NCBI GenBank assembly: GCA_000433095.1
Contig: HF991477.1
Span: 136,888 to 171,290 of the forward strand
From: Clostridium sp. CAG:967
GTDB lineage: Bacteria > Cyanobacteriota > Vampirovibrionia > Gastranaerophilales > Gastranaerophilaceae
DNA: 34,403 bases
Reading direction: 5' to 3'
The position numbers and the translations under genes are program-made. This document shows, piece after piece, positions 1 to 8,625 of the stretch. Each line of letters opens with the position of its first letter. The stretch's first letter is position 1. Below the pieces are notes generated by a model that was not told where the DNA came from, searched no databases, and saw only the letters and a program-made list of their open reading frames with translations.

Positions 1-1
1 A

Positions 2-232
2 ATTCCTGCTGTGATATCAATATTTTGCTGCACTCCGCCTGCAATGTACGGACCTTTCGGTGATGATAAAAAATACTTTGCCATTGACGGAAAACTTCAA
101 TGTCAGCCCTGTCATACCAGAAAATGCCCGTTGATTGGACCAGGTGCAGAACAATGCGTTAATTATCCCAAACCTGAAGAAATAATAAATATTGTAAATA
201 ACTTGTTACAAAACGCTAAACATAGTGTATAA
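2..232 (+). CDS. Glycosyltransferase family 9 (heptosyltransferase-like), C-terminal end, 5' truncated by window
   Basis: The reading frame is open from base 2, so this is the tail of a gene that begins outside the window; about 76 residues remain. The order IPAVISIFCCTPP, then YGPFGDDKKYFAI, then a Cys-rich CQPCHTRKCP stretch and a final amphipathic helix matches the C-terminus of GT9 enzymes (ADP-heptose:LPS heptosyltransferase family), where the sugar-nucleotide-binding T-P...YGP-[FY]-G loop is followed by conserved cysteines. The role inferred is sugar transfer onto a cell-envelope glycan at the inner face of the inner membrane. The acceptor and donor cannot be told from this fragment. 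Its stop codon (230-232) lies inside the TATAAT-like box of the next gene. Confidence 0.75.
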   Translation: MPAVISIFCCTPPAMYGPFGDDKKYFAIDGKLQCQPCHTRKCPLIGPGAEQCVNYPKPEEIINIVNNLLQNAKHSV

Positions 233-233
233 T
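228..233 (+). promoter_or_regulatory. -10 box of a probably leaderless gene
   Basis: TATAAT ends six bases before the ATG at 240, where transcription would be expected to start on or next to the start codon. There is no Shine-Dalgarno sequence before 240. A weak -35 candidate (TTGTTA, 203-208) has a long 19-base spacer. The box overlaps the stop codon of the upstream GT9 gene. Confidence 0.5.
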
Positions 234-239
234 AAAAAC

Positions 240-2141
240 ATGAGTTTCTTCGACAATATAAGAGATATATACAGAAAAGTTTCTGAAGTTGAAAGCAGCA
301 TTTACGGCGGGAAACAAGACTATCTTGAAATATATGAACGTAACCTTCAGCTGGAAAAAGAAATTGAAGAACGCACAAAAGAATTAAACATTGCTAATAA
401 ACGCATGCTCACCTTACAGCATATATGGGACATGATGAATGCTTCACGTCCGCTTCAAAGTGTTCTGGAAACTATTGTAAACAGCATTCAGGGAGAACTC
501 GGATATCTGCATTGCAATATTATCAAAAAATGTGAAGATGAAAACAACAATTCAGTTTACCTGACAGTAATGGCACAATCCAATGATGTTTCAATCAAAA
601 GGGTAGATAAACTGATTAAAGGACCGATACAGACCAGAAAGCTGGTTTACGATCCAAACAGCGTATATGCTAAAGCAGAAGAAGCAAAAACAATTATGAT
701 TACTCCCGACATTGGCGGAACTCTAAAATCAGTTGCCCCCGAAGTTCCGCAGGAAGTTATTGACGAAATTGTCGAAGGAAGCCCCAGCAAAGCAATAATT
801 TCTATACCTTTATATGCAAGAAACTCACATTTTGGCTGGTTTAACGTTTTTTCATCAAGAAAAGAGCTTACAGAAGGCGAACCTGACTTTTTAACAATAT
901 TTGCACAACAGATTGAAATGGCAATTACCATAGCCGGATTGTTTGAAGAGGTTAAAGCTCAGGCAGTGACTGACAGCCTTACAGGATTGTACAACAGAAG
1001 ATATTTTGAAGAATATTTGAAAAAAGAAGTTACACGTGCTCTTCGTCAAAAACAGCCTTTCAGCATAATAGGACTGGATTTGGATCATTTGAAACAAATA
1101 AATGACAAGCACGGTCACGCATACGGAGATTTGGCAATCAAAACGGTAGCAGACGTTTTAAAAAGAAACGCACGTTCGATTGATACGGCTGCACGTATGG
1201 GTGGTGAAGAATTTAACGTAATTCTGCCCGGTGTAGAATCAGACGGCGCAATGATTGCTGCTGAAAGAATTCGAAAAGCACTGGAAGAAGAAGAACTCGA
1301 AACAATCGGTCATATTACCGCAAGCATAGGTGTCGCAACATTTTTAGAACACTCAGACAACATAGAAGATGTTATGGAACTTACAGATCAGGCAATGTAT
1401 CAATCAAAACGCAACGGCAGAAACAGAGTTACGCTTGCCAAGCCGATATCCGAAACAAGCTGGCAGGAAATCGCAGTTAATACGTTTATTGATATTTTAT
1501 CCAAGCATAATATCCCTATTGCTCCTGATGTTTCAAAAGAAGTCAGAGCAAAACTGCAAAATGCGAATAACGAAGTTCCTAAAGAAATTCTTTATAACGT
1601 TGCAGATATGCTTACACAGACTTACAATCCGCTTCATCATAACGGTGTTATGAAATCAAAAGTTCTTCTGGCTGTAAGCCTTGCAAAACGTTTTGATTTA
1701 CCGAAAACCGATATTGATAATTTAAAAATTGCGACCCTTTTATATGATATCGGGAATTTGATGCTTCCTGTTGAACTTCTTCAAAAAACTACTCCTTTAA
1801 CAGAAGAAGAAAGAAGCCACATAAAAGAACATCCGATAATTGCTGCACGTGAAATTTTACAGCCCATAAGCTATATTCAGGATGTAATTCCTATTATCGA
1901 ACACCACCACGAAAATTGGGACGGAACAGGTTATCCTGCAAAAATTTCTAAAGAAGAAATTCCTATGACTTCACAAATTATCCTGATTGTAGATGCCTAC
2001 TATGCATTGACAGAGCCAAGACCTTACAGAGCCGAACTTACTCCTAAACAGGCACTCGAAGTGATTAAACAGGATGCGGGCAAAAAATGGAATACAGCTC
2101 TGGTACAGGAATTTATTTCATTAATTGACTACGATATTTAA
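240..2141 (+). CDS. GAF-GGDEF-HD-GYP cyclic-di-GMP signalling protein
   Basis: A cytosolic protein of 633 residues with an N-terminal coiled coil (about 25-65), a GAF-like sensor region (about 65-235), a GGDEF domain (about 245-405) and a C-terminal HD-GYP-type domain (about 430-630). The GGDEF signature is GGEEF (321-325). An RSID inhibitory-site motif lies five residues before it, so diguanylate cyclase activity with product inhibition is expected. In the HD-GYP part the HHENWDGTGYP block (555-566) is intact, but the HD pair reads Y502-D503 and the lysine of the usual HDIGK is asparagine. Cyclic-di-GMP hydrolysis may therefore be lost and the domain may only sense. ATG 240 is preferred to GTG 225 because that upstream start overlaps the promoter box. 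ThiL follows four bases after the stop, which suggests co-transcription. Confidence 0.88.
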   Translation: MSFFDNIRDIYRKVSEVESSIYGGKQDYLEIYERNLQLEKEIEERTKELNIANKRMLTLQHIWDMMNASRPLQSVLETIVNSIQGELGYLHCNIIKKCEDENNNSVYLTVMAQSNDVSIKRVDKLIKGPIQTRKLVYDPNSVYAKAEEAKTIMITPDIGGTLKSVAPEVPQEVIDEIVEGSPSKAIISIPLYARNSHFGWFNVFSSRKELTEGEPDFLTIFAQQIEMAITIAGLFEEVKAQAVTDSLTGLYNRRYFEEYLKKEVTRALRQKQPFSIIGLDLDHLKQINDKHGHAYGDLAIKTVADVLKRNARSIDTAARMGGEEFNVILPGVESDGAMIAAERIRKALEEEELETIGHITASIGVATFLEHSDNIEDVMELTDQAMYQSKRNGRNRVTLAKPISETSWQEIAVNTFIDILSKHNIPIAPDVSKEVRAKLQNANNEVPKEILYNVADMLTQTYNPLHHNGVMKSKVLLAVSLAKRFDLPKTDIDNLKIATLLYDIGNLMLPVELLQKTTPLTEEERSHIKEHPIIAAREILQPISYIQDVIPIIEHHHENWDGTGYPAKISKEEIPMTSQIILIVDAYYALTEPRPYRAELTPKQALEVIKQDAGKKWNTALVQEFISLIDYDI

Positions 2142-2145
2142 AGCT

Positions 2146-3045
2146 ATGAAAGAAAAAGAAATAATACAGACAATTAAATCAACTCTGAATTCCGAATATA
2201 TTGGAGATGATTGTGCTTACCTGCCTGATTTGGGAATTGTTGTAACACAGGACAGCCTTGTAGAAGATGTACATTTTACAAGAAAGTATTCTTCTCCATA
2301 CAATCTCGGCTGGAAATCCGCAATGGTAAATATAAGCGATGTTTGCGCCAGCGGTGCAAAACCTGTATATTTAACAATAGCTTTATCTTTGCCTAAAAAT
2401 ATTGGTAATGATTTTGTAAAAGAGTTTTACGAGGGTGCAAAAGATGCATGCAAAGATGTAAAAATTGTCGGAGGCGATATTACGGGGAGTGACAAGATTT
2501 ATATTTCCGTAACTGCAATAGGTTCAACAAAAGGCAGAAAAATTTCATCCCGCAGCAATGCAAAAGAGGGCTACAAAATAATTGTTTCGGGAGAACATGG
2601 TTCAAGCGCAGCAGGGCTAAAGTCGCTTATAAACGGGATAGATAATCCTGAGTTTATCAAAGCACATTTGATGCCGGCTGCACAAAGAAAATTTTCACGA
2701 GAAATTGCTTTAAATGCAGAATGTGATTATGCAATGATGGACACCTCAGACGGTCTTGCCGATGCATTATATCAAATTGCTTCTGCAAGCAATACGGTTA
2801 TGAGCATTGATTTTGAAAAAATACCTTATAACAAAAAACTTGAAGAATTCCCTGATTGGAAGGATCTGATACTATACGGGGGAGAAGATTATGAACTGGT
2901 TGCAGCTGTTCCTGAAAAATTGTTGAAAAAGATTTCTAATTATACGATAATCGGAGATGTTAAACATGGTTCATCAGGAATAAAAATTAACGGAAAATTT
3001 TATTCTGATATAGATAGCAAATTATACAACCACTTTGAGGAGTAG
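2146..3045 (+). CDS. thiL: Thiamine-monophosphate kinase ThiL
   Basis: ThiL phosphorylates thiamine monophosphate to thiamine diphosphate with ATP, the last step of cofactor synthesis. The protein is about 299 residues, slightly short of the usual 310-330. Family motifs appear in order: GDDCA near the N-terminus, DSLVEDVHF, the Mg-binding NISDVCASGAKP, GGDITGSD, DTSDGLADAL and GGEDYEL near the C-terminus. These fit the PurM/ThiL-type ATP-binding fold. ATG 2146 is chosen over TTG 2125, which lies inside the preceding gene, although neither has a clear Shine-Dalgarno sequence. It sits between the cyclic-di-GMP gene and ispD, two bases from the latter, so translational coupling is likely. Confidence 0.93.
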   Translation: MKEKEIIQTIKSTLNSEYIGDDCAYLPDLGIVVTQDSLVEDVHFTRKYSSPYNLGWKSAMVNISDVCASGAKPVYLTIALSLPKNIGNDFVKEFYEGAKDACKDVKIVGGDITGSDKIYISVTAIGSTKGRKISSRSNAKEGYKIIVSGEHGSSAAGLKSLINGIDNPEFIKAHLMPAAQRKFSREIALNAECDYAMMDTSDGLADALYQIASASNTVMSIDFEKIPYNKKLEEFPDWKDLILYGGEDYELVAAVPEKLLKKISNYTIIGDVKHGSSGIKINGKFYSDIDSKLYNHFEE

Positions 3046-3047
3046 AA

Positions 3048-3698
3048 ATGGATTACAAAATTAACGCAATAATTCCTGCAGGCGGAACATCTTCCCGTTT
3101 CGGGAACAAAAATAAACTGCTGGAAAAAATTAACGGAAAAGAAGTAATAAAATATACGGTTCAAGCATTTGAAAATTCCAATGTTGATGAAATAATCATC
3201 TGTGCAAATGTTTCGATTATTAATGAATTACAAGAAATATTAAAAGATTGCAGAAAAGTTAAAATCATAGAAGGCGGAGAAACCAGACAGGCATCCGTAT
3301 TTAACGGTTTAAATGCTTCCGAATGTGATTATGTGCTAATCCATGATGCAGCAAGACCAATGATATCTGCAGATTTGGTTAACCAAACAATCGAAATGGT
3401 AAAAGATAAAAACGCCCTTACTGTTGCCACTAAAACTATTGATACAATCAAAGAAGTTGAAGACGGCAAAATCGTACGCACAATTGACCGTGCAAAATTA
3501 TACAACACACAAACACCGCAAGCTTTTAAGTACGAACTGATAAAAAATGCGCATACCAAATTATACGGACAAAACTTCACAGATGATGCCGGAATGCTTG
3601 AGGAACTTGGGCAAACTGTTTATATCTTAAACGGAAGCTACAAAAATATTAAAATAACAACACAAAATGACATTGATATAGCTAAGACTTATCTGTAA
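3048..3698 (+). CDS. ispD: 2-C-methyl-D-erythritol 4-phosphate cytidylyltransferase IspD
   Basis: IspD joins CTP and methylerythritol phosphate in the non-mevalonate isoprenoid pathway. At 216 residues the length is typical. The N-terminal nucleotide-binding loop reads PAGGTSSRFG, and GGETRQASVFNGL, IHDAARP (metal and substrate site) and TQTPQAF follow in the expected order. A GAGGAG Shine-Dalgarno sequence overlapping the end of thiL precedes the ATG. Together with thiL this is a small isoprenoid and cofactor gene cluster. A terminator-like hairpin follows, but its T-run serves the convergent gene. Confidence 0.95.
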   Translation: MDYKINAIIPAGGTSSRFGNKNKLLEKINGKEVIKYTVQAFENSNVDEIIICANVSIINELQEILKDCRKVKIIEGGETRQASVFNGLNASECDYVLIHDAARPMISADLVNQTIEMVKDKNALTVATKTIDTIKEVEDGKIVRTIDRAKLYNTQTPQAFKYELIKNAHTKLYGQNFTDDAGMLEELGQTVYILNGSYKNIKITTQNDIDIAKTYL

Positions 3699-3712
3699 AA
3701 CTTTTAAAAATA

Positions 3713-3740
3713 AAAAGTCCCCTTTTAAAGGGGACAAAAT
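3713..3740 (-). terminator. Rho-independent terminator for the minus-strand gene at 3813-5237
   Basis: A perfect hairpin (GTCCCCTTT/AAAGGGGAC, 3717-3735) is followed on the minus strand by CTTTTTATTTTT. The plus strand has only a short T stretch, so it mainly ends the minus-strand transcript, though it may also slow the convergent ispD transcript. Confidence 0.8.
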
Positions 3741-3812
3741 TTCACACATTAACCTACTAATTTCTTCTACTTTTCTACCAAATATGAGGAATCATTTAAT
3801 ATAAAATTTTTG

Positions 3813-5237
3813 TTATGCAACAGCTTGCAAAGCTTGTTTTTTCAGGTACTTAGCAGGGCTGTATCCTGCTTTTTCGATAGCTTTTGCCAATGATGCATAG
3901 TCTTTACCGAAATAATCTTTGCCTTCAATTCTGATTTTGCAGCCGTTTTTGTCGATTTGAACTTTGTCTGAAATTTCAGCTTTGTCATCGCCTAAAATTT
4001 CTCTCATATCTTCTAAGAATTGAGTTTTCTTTTGTTCAATTTTTTCTTTATCTTTTTTAGCTGCTTGTGCTTTTTTAGCTTCAGCTTCTTTTTTAGCATT
4101 GTCGGTTTTTTCTGTTTTAACAGCTTTTTTAGCTGACTTGCCTTCTGCTTCGGTAACTTTTTCCAAAATAGTCATTACAGCAGCTTTAACTTTGCCTTCG
4201 TTAACGAAAGTATCATCAAGTTCATCGTATGCAACTGCAAATTGACCTGCTAAAGAATTTCTTACTCCTAATTCTTTTGCACGTTCTTCAAGTTTTTGTA
4301 CGATAGTTGTAATCAAACCTGTATTAGTGCTGTTGTTCCAGAACATTTCTTCATCAAAGATTGTTTCAATCATGTTTTCGTCACCTGATTGAGGCTGATA
4401 TTGTTCTTGCCACATATTTAATACAGCAGTAACGTTATCTTTGGTTATAGCATCAACACCTGCTCTGATTTTGTCATAATCTGTTCCGACACAACCGATT
4501 GCACCGTCATAGATGTTTTTGCAGATATCAACAGCTTCATTTTCTGCTTTTGCTCTTTGAGCAGCTGTAGTTGAAGCAGCAGCTGATGAGCTTGAAGTTT
4601 CGTCATCTGTTTCATCAGCATCATCAGAGCTTTCTGAAGCTTCTGATTCTTCATTTTCTTTAATTTCATCCATTATTTCTTTTGCTGTTTCAGAAGCTGA
4701 TTTGATTAAATCTTTAACTTGTTCTTGTAATTCAAGAATGTGTTCTGCTGAAGTTACACCAATTTTTACCTGCTGGAATTCTTCTTTTAATCTTTTAACT
4801 TCTTCCAAAACTGCTTCTAATCTTGCTTTTTGACTATCGTCTAATTTATCGGATTTCAAAATATTAGAAATTTGAGCTTCAATACCGTTTAATGATCTTA
4901 AAGAGCTTGTAACAGCTGATTGTAAAGTTGCCTGCTGCATCAATGAAGCACCCCAATTGTATGCTGATGCTTGACCGATAGCTGTTAAAGCAGGATCAGT
5001 TGTATTGTTTCCCAAATTAAAACCGATTAACATAGGGTTCCATTGGCTGATGTGGTTAGGGCTGCCGAAGCCTTGAGCCAATGCATAAGTTAACGGAGAA
5101 TATCCGTCAGGATAAATGTTATATTGAGTTGATTGTCCATAATTAGATGTCCATGCTTTATTACCAAGTCCCCAGAATGCTTGTAAGTTTACCGGTCCTT
5201 TAGTTATTGGATATCCAATAGGTACTGTGTTAAACAT
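3813..5237 (-). CDS. Unknown protein with coiled coils and Lys/Ala/Glu- and Ser/Asp-rich linkers
   Basis: I do not recognise this 474-residue protein. It has no signal peptide or membrane segment. The N-terminal ~95 residues are aromatic, Gly/Asn-rich and non-repetitive (PITKGPVNLQAFWGLGNKAW and similar). Residues ~100-195 are predicted coiled coil, followed by an acidic Ser/Asp/Thr-rich linker (~195-225). Next come a folded-looking helical domain (~225-365), a Lys/Ala/Glu-rich charged helix (~365-405) and a small C-terminal domain ending in KKQALQAVA. The layout suggests a structural or surface-associated scaffold protein, but that is inference only. A purine-rich ribosome binding site (AGGGGATTTGGA) precedes ATG 5237. 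The gene is monocistronic with its own terminator. Confidence 0.75.
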   Translation of the reverse strand: MFNTVPIGYPITKGPVNLQAFWGLGNKAWTSNYGQSTQYNIYPDGYSPLTYALAQGFGSPNHISQWNPMLIGFNLGNNTTDPALTAIGQASAYNWGASLMQQATLQSAVTSSLRSLNGIEAQISNILKSDKLDDSQKARLEAVLEEVKRLKEEFQQVKIGVTSAEHILELQEQVKDLIKSASETAKEIMDEIKENEESEASESSDDADETDDETSSSSAAASTTAAQRAKAENEAVDICKNIYDGAIGCVGTDYDKIRAGVDAITKDNVTAVLNMWQEQYQPQSGDENMIETIFDEEMFWNNSTNTGLITTIVQKLEERAKELGVRNSLAGQFAVAYDELDDTFVNEGKVKAAVMTILEKVTEAEGKSAKKAVKTEKTDNAKKEAEAKKAQAAKKDKEKIEQKKTQFLEDMREILGDDKAEISDKVQIDKNGCKIRIEGKDYFGKDYASLAKAIEKAGYSPAKYLKKQALQAVA

Positions 5238-5315
5238 TTTTCCAAATCCCCTGTGATTTTAATTCCCCGTATTTATATAAAGAATTTTTATTTGGAGAAA
5301 TTGCATGCGTGCATG

Positions 5316-5377
5316 GAGTTTCAGAGGGCATGACAGCCTGAAACTCAAGTATAGTTTGAAAAAATCAAAATTAACAA
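5316..5377 (-). promoter_or_regulatory. Promoter and long 5' leader region of the 3813-5237 gene
   Basis: On the minus strand TTGTTA (5372-5377) and TATACT (5348-5353) are separated by 18 bases, which would place transcription start near 5341 and give a leader of about 100 bases. A perfect 9-bp inverted repeat, GAGTTTCAG (5316-5324) and CTGAAACTC (5338-5346), lies at that start. It has no T-run on either strand, so it is not an obvious terminator for the upstream lipM-like gene. Its function is unknown. Confidence 0.4.
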
Positions 5378-5387
5378 ATCTTAACAA

Positions 5388-6038
5388 TTATTGCAGATTG
5401 CTAAAAACATTGATTATATCATCTTTCGAGATACTTTTGTTTATTTCTTTTATAGAAGTAATTGATGAGGTTTCAACTTCTTCTTTAAATATCTTTTCTA
5501 ACAGTTCACGATTGTAATCATAGAGAATTGAACCGTGCTGTAAAATATAGCCGCTTTTTCTGAATTGTGCGGAACCGATAAGTTTTTTGCCTTCATAGCA
5601 CAAATCAGCACCTGTAGAAACCAGCATACAGTAATCCAAATGACCTTTAGGTTTTCTTTCACCGCCAAAGTCAAGTTCTATCCCCAGTTTTTTAAACCCA
5701 TCAATGAGAATTTGCGAGATTTCTTTATAAGAATTTGTAACATTTTCACCGCTTTTCAGGCTTGAAACAGGGCAAACATAACTGTAAGTTATTTCATTAT
5801 CATGTAAAAGCGCCCTGCCGCCTGTTAAGCGTCTGACAAGGTCAATATTATTTTCTTTTAAAAGGTTTTCGTCTATAAAATCACTTCTTTGATTACGTCC
5901 GAGAGAAACACAGGCAGGCGACCAGCCGTATAACCTGAATACAGGCTCCTGCAAATTGTTTTTGACAGCATCTTCAAGCAAATCATTGTCGATTTGCATA
6001 TTTTCAGCTCCTGTATATACTTTATAGGGAATAAACAT
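5388..6038 (-). CDS. lipM: Octanoyltransferase LipM-like (biotin/lipoate protein ligase family)
   Basis: A 216-residue member of the LplA/LipB/LipM fold. RRLTGGRALLH (69-79) and KKLIGSAQ...ILQHGSIL (151-172) are the family's substrate-binding motifs. A cysteine (C137) precedes the GSAQ block at the position of the catalytic cysteine of LipM octanoyltransferases, which lipoate ligases of the LplA type do not need. That and the presence of lipA at 19417 support transfer of octanoate from acyl carrier protein to lipoyl domains, followed by LipA sulfur insertion. The protein is shorter than typical LipM (about 270-280), lacking part of the C-terminus. An AAGGAG sequence overlaps the end of the upstream gene, so it is the last gene of a three-gene minus-strand operon. 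LplA-like ligase is the alternative. Confidence 0.78.
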   Translation of the reverse strand: MFIPYKVYTGAENMQIDNDLLEDAVKNNLQEPVFRLYGWSPACVSLGRNQRSDFIDENLLKENNIDLVRRLTGGRALLHDNEITYSYVCPVSSLKSGENVTNSYKEISQILIDGFKKLGIELDFGGERKPKGHLDYCMLVSTGADLCYEGKKLIGSAQFRKSGYILQHGSILYDYNRELLEKIFKEEVETSSITSIKEINKSISKDDIINVFSNLQ

Positions 6039-6040
6039 TA

Positions 6041-6928
6041 TTACTCCTTAGCTTCTCTCTTTTTCAAATCCGCTTCAAATTGCGTAAACACATCATTTCC
6101 AACAAACTGTTCAAGTGCAGCACGTTTTGCATAGTAATCGGAACGTGCTTTCATCTGATTATCAAGAGCTGTTCTGTAATATGCATCTGTAATTAATATT
6201 ACTTCTCTTGACATATTTTGAGAAAGGTCATAGTTCTTTTTACGTTCGGCAGTCATTTTTTCAAGCAGTTTAAGTTTTTTTCTTGCAGTCATATAGTTAT
6301 AATATAAATCAACCGTTCTTTGCTGTAAGTCTTCAACTTTTCTTACAAGAATAATCATATCTGCATCAGTAACCCTTGTATATTTATAGTTTAAGGCTTT
6401 TGTATCCTGCGACATAATCCCCAGAACGTTTCCGCCTATTAAAGAACCTGCCGCAATTGCAGGACTGCCCATACCTGCACCAACCAGAGTTGACATGCTT
6501 GCAATAGTTGTCAAAACTTTTTTAACGGATTTTTCGTCAGGCTTATCTTCTTCAGGATTAGCAAGTTTATACAGTGCAAAGTTTATTGTATCACTCTGTG
6601 TTGCTGCTCCCTGCCATAAAACAGACAGATCTCCGACCATAGTTTCCTGGTCAAGCTCCAAATCTGATGCGACTTCCCGTGAAATCTGCTTAATACTTAA
6701 ATCTGCATAAGTTAAGTCGCTTATATCAAACTGTTCAGTATCTTTTTTTACGTACTCCTGATGAATTTTTACAGGCGCTTTGGCTTCTATATATTCTTTT
6801 TCAGGATCATCCGAAAGCCCTGTACGATAAGCGGGAACTTTCGGCGTATTCAAATTGTCATAAGTCACTGCAAAGGCAGGCAAACAGGTCATCGTCAATA
6901 ATAAAATAATTATTTTTCTCATTTTCAT
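6041..6928 (-). CDS. Secreted helical envelope protein, paralog A
   Basis: Family not recognised. The 295-residue protein starts with a clear signal peptide (KIIILLLTMTCLPAFA) and so is expected in the periplasm or outer envelope. A variable, acidic N-terminal part is followed by a conserved core: an LW-G helix at ~105, a hydrophobic Gly/Ala-rich stretch at ~140-175, and a long C-terminal helical region with a YYNYM-A-KLK motif, probably coiled coil. The same order occurs in the product of the gene just upstream (6925-7740), so the two arose by tandem duplication. The genes overlap by four bases. The helical hairpin resembles TolC-type architecture, but no family assignment is safe. Confidence 0.75.
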   Translation of the reverse strand: MKMRKIIILLLTMTCLPAFAVTYDNLNTPKVPAYRTGLSDDPEKEYIEAKAPVKIHQEYVKKDTEQFDISDLTYADLSIKQISREVASDLELDQETMVGDLSVLWQGAATQSDTINFALYKLANPEEDKPDEKSVKKVLTTIASMSTLVGAGMGSPAIAAGSLIGGNVLGIMSQDTKALNYKYTRVTDADMIILVRKVEDLQQRTVDLYYNYMTARKKLKLLEKMTAERKKNYDLSQNMSREVILITDAYYRTALDNQMKARSDYYAKRAALEQFVGNDVFTQFEADLKKREAKE

Positions 6929-7740
6929 TTACCTCCCGCCGCCTTTTCTCCGACCAGAGTAGAGTTGTAGTTATATTGATACAGGTTAAGTTTATCAACT
7001 ACTTTTTTACCTGCAAGTCTCTGGAGTTCAAGATGATATTTTTTGGCAGTTTCCATATAATAAAATTCTTCAATACGCATATTGTCATACAGAGCAGAAG
7101 ATATTGTAATTTCCATTAAGTCTTCATCATCAAGTGCTTTTGCATAGTTTTTGTTATATAAAAGCAATCTCTGGCGAGTTTCTTTTAACTGGCTGAGGCT
7201 GCTTTTATAATTGTAATAAGCAGTTATAATTTTATCCTGCAAACTTTCGACAAGTCCTGCAAGTTCAATCAGTTCCGTATCAGTCAGCGGAATTTCCGTC
7301 GGCATATTTTTTCTGTTAATAAGGTTTTGTGCAAGCCTGCCTGCGGCAAAAGCAGAAGTTTGTGTCAGATAATCAGCCCCTACAAGCGACGGTGCAAAAG
7401 ATGCACCTGCAACAACAGCAGAAAGAGTTTTTGCCATTAAAGAAGAATGAATTCTGCGCTGACTCTCCGGCGTGGCAAGCTTTTTAAGAGCAAACCCTAT
7501 TACCTGATTGTTTTCAACCGTGCCTTTCCAGAGGTTTTCAATATCTTCAAGGTCTTTTTCTTTTTGAAGTCTGATAAGTTCGGATAAAATCTGCTCATCT
7601 TTAACAACAAGAGATTGCTTTGACTTGTAATCAGCCCTTGGGATTTCAATTTTTTGCGCCTGAACATCCCCGAGCCGAATTTCATCCGCCCATACCGGAA
7701 TTCCAGCTATTATTAACAACCAAACCAGATACTTTTTCAT
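6925..7740 (-). CDS. Secreted helical envelope protein, paralog B
   Basis: A 271-residue protein with a signal peptide (KKYLVWLLIIAGIPVWA) and the same architecture as its neighbour at 6041-6928. Shared elements are I-NLWKGT/L-VLWQGA, FALKKLA/FALYKLA, a hydrophobic Gly/Ala/Ser-rich central stretch, and an AYYNY-helical C-terminus. ATG 7740 was chosen over the longer frame to 7776 because the signal peptide begins there and a -10 element ends six bases before it. It is the first gene of the operon that continues to the lipM-like gene. Two duplicated secreted proteins may form a hetero-oligomer, which is inference. Confidence 0.75.
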   Translation of the reverse strand: MKKYLVWLLIIAGIPVWADEIRLGDVQAQKIEIPRADYKSKQSLVVKDEQILSELIRLQKEKDLEDIENLWKGTVENNQVIGFALKKLATPESQRRIHSSLMAKTLSAVVAGASFAPSLVGADYLTQTSAFAAGRLAQNLINRKNMPTEIPLTDTELIELAGLVESLQDKIITAYYNYKSSLSQLKETRQRLLLYNKNYAKALDDEDLMEITISSALYDNMRIEEFYYMETAKKYHLELQRLAGKKVVDKLNLYQYNYNSTLVGEKAAGGK

Positions 7741-7746
7741 AATAAT

Positions 7747-7776
7747 TTTATAGCACAAGGAAAATAATAAATCCAA
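7747..7776 (-). promoter_or_regulatory. Promoter of the 7740-5388 operon
   Basis: On the minus strand TTGGAT and TATAAA are separated by 18 bases, and the -10 ends six bases before ATG 7740. No Shine-Dalgarno sequence is present, so the transcript is probably leaderless. Confidence 0.5.
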
Positions 7777-7856
7777 TGATTGATAAAGTTATACATCATA
7801 AGATTGTTCTACAGACCTGCAAAAAAAACTATCATTGATATTGAAAGAAGGTCATT

Positions 7857-8588
7857 TTGAGTTCAAATACAAAAAAATATGATAGCACAGCCACTAATAA
7901 GTTTTATGAAAAAGCCAATGAATTGCGTCTTGAAAACATGTTCAAAGAAGCAATTTCAAATTATTTGAACGCAATTTTAATTGACAGAAACAATGCCGAA
8001 AGCTATTATGGTCTTGGTGTCTGCTATAAAAATCTGCAAAATTTCTCCAAAGCAATCAAATATCTTGAAACAGCAGCAGAATTAAAAGAAGATTACTATG
8101 AAGCTTACTTTGAACTCGGCGTATGCCACCTTCTGGAAGGAATTCCCTGCGGAGCAATAAAAAACTTTGTAAGGGCAATTCAAATAAACCCCGATAACCC
8201 TGATGCTATTTTGCAGCTGGGAATTGCTCACGAACTCTGCGAAGAAACAGATTTAGCTTTAATGATTTATCAAAAATTAATAGAAAACTCACCTGGATTT
8301 TTAAAGGCTTATGAGCACAAATCCACATTATTAATGAAAATGGACAGATATCATGAAGCATCTAAAGTCTTACATAATATACTAAAACTCAACCCCGAGT
8401 ATTACAGAGCCTATGCAGGAATAGGCATTTGCTTTGATAAACTGGGCAAACGTGCCGATGCACAAAGATATTACAGAAAATTTTTATCATTGAAACCATT
8501 CTCACATCAGGCACAGTTTGTCAAAGCAAGATTGGAAAAAATTAAAAATACCCCAAAATCCTCAATACCTTTTTCAATTTGCAGCTAA
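7857..8588 (+). CDS. Tetratricopeptide repeat (TPR) protein
   Basis: A 243-residue protein built almost wholly of about six TPR units from residue ~13 to ~220. Examples are YYGLGVCYKNLQNFSKAIKY, YFELGVCHLLEG..GAIKNF and YAGIGICFDKLGKRADAQRY, each ending in the usual L-P or I-P boundary. There is no signal peptide, so it is probably a cytosolic protein-protein adaptor with unknown partners. The start is TTG 7857, preceded by AAGAAGG at a good distance; no in-frame ATG occurs before the first repeat. It is divergent from the envelope-protein operon. Confidence 0.85.
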   Translation: MSSNTKKYDSTATNKFYEKANELRLENMFKEAISNYLNAILIDRNNAESYYGLGVCYKNLQNFSKAIKYLETAAELKEDYYEAYFELGVCHLLEGIPCGAIKNFVRAIQINPDNPDAILQLGIAHELCEETDLALMIYQKLIENSPGFLKAYEHKSTLLMKMDRYHEASKVLHNILKLNPEYYRAYAGIGICFDKLGKRADAQRYYRKFLSLKPFSHQAQFVKARLEKIKNTPKSSIPFSICS

Positions 8589-8625
8589 AAAAGTATAGCC
8601 AAACTTCTAAGTGCATTATGAAAAT

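Noticed and set aside
5316..5346. Inverted repeat as terminator of the lipM-like gene
   Set aside because: It lacks a T-run on either strand, so intrinsic termination is not shown; recorded only as part of the leader region.
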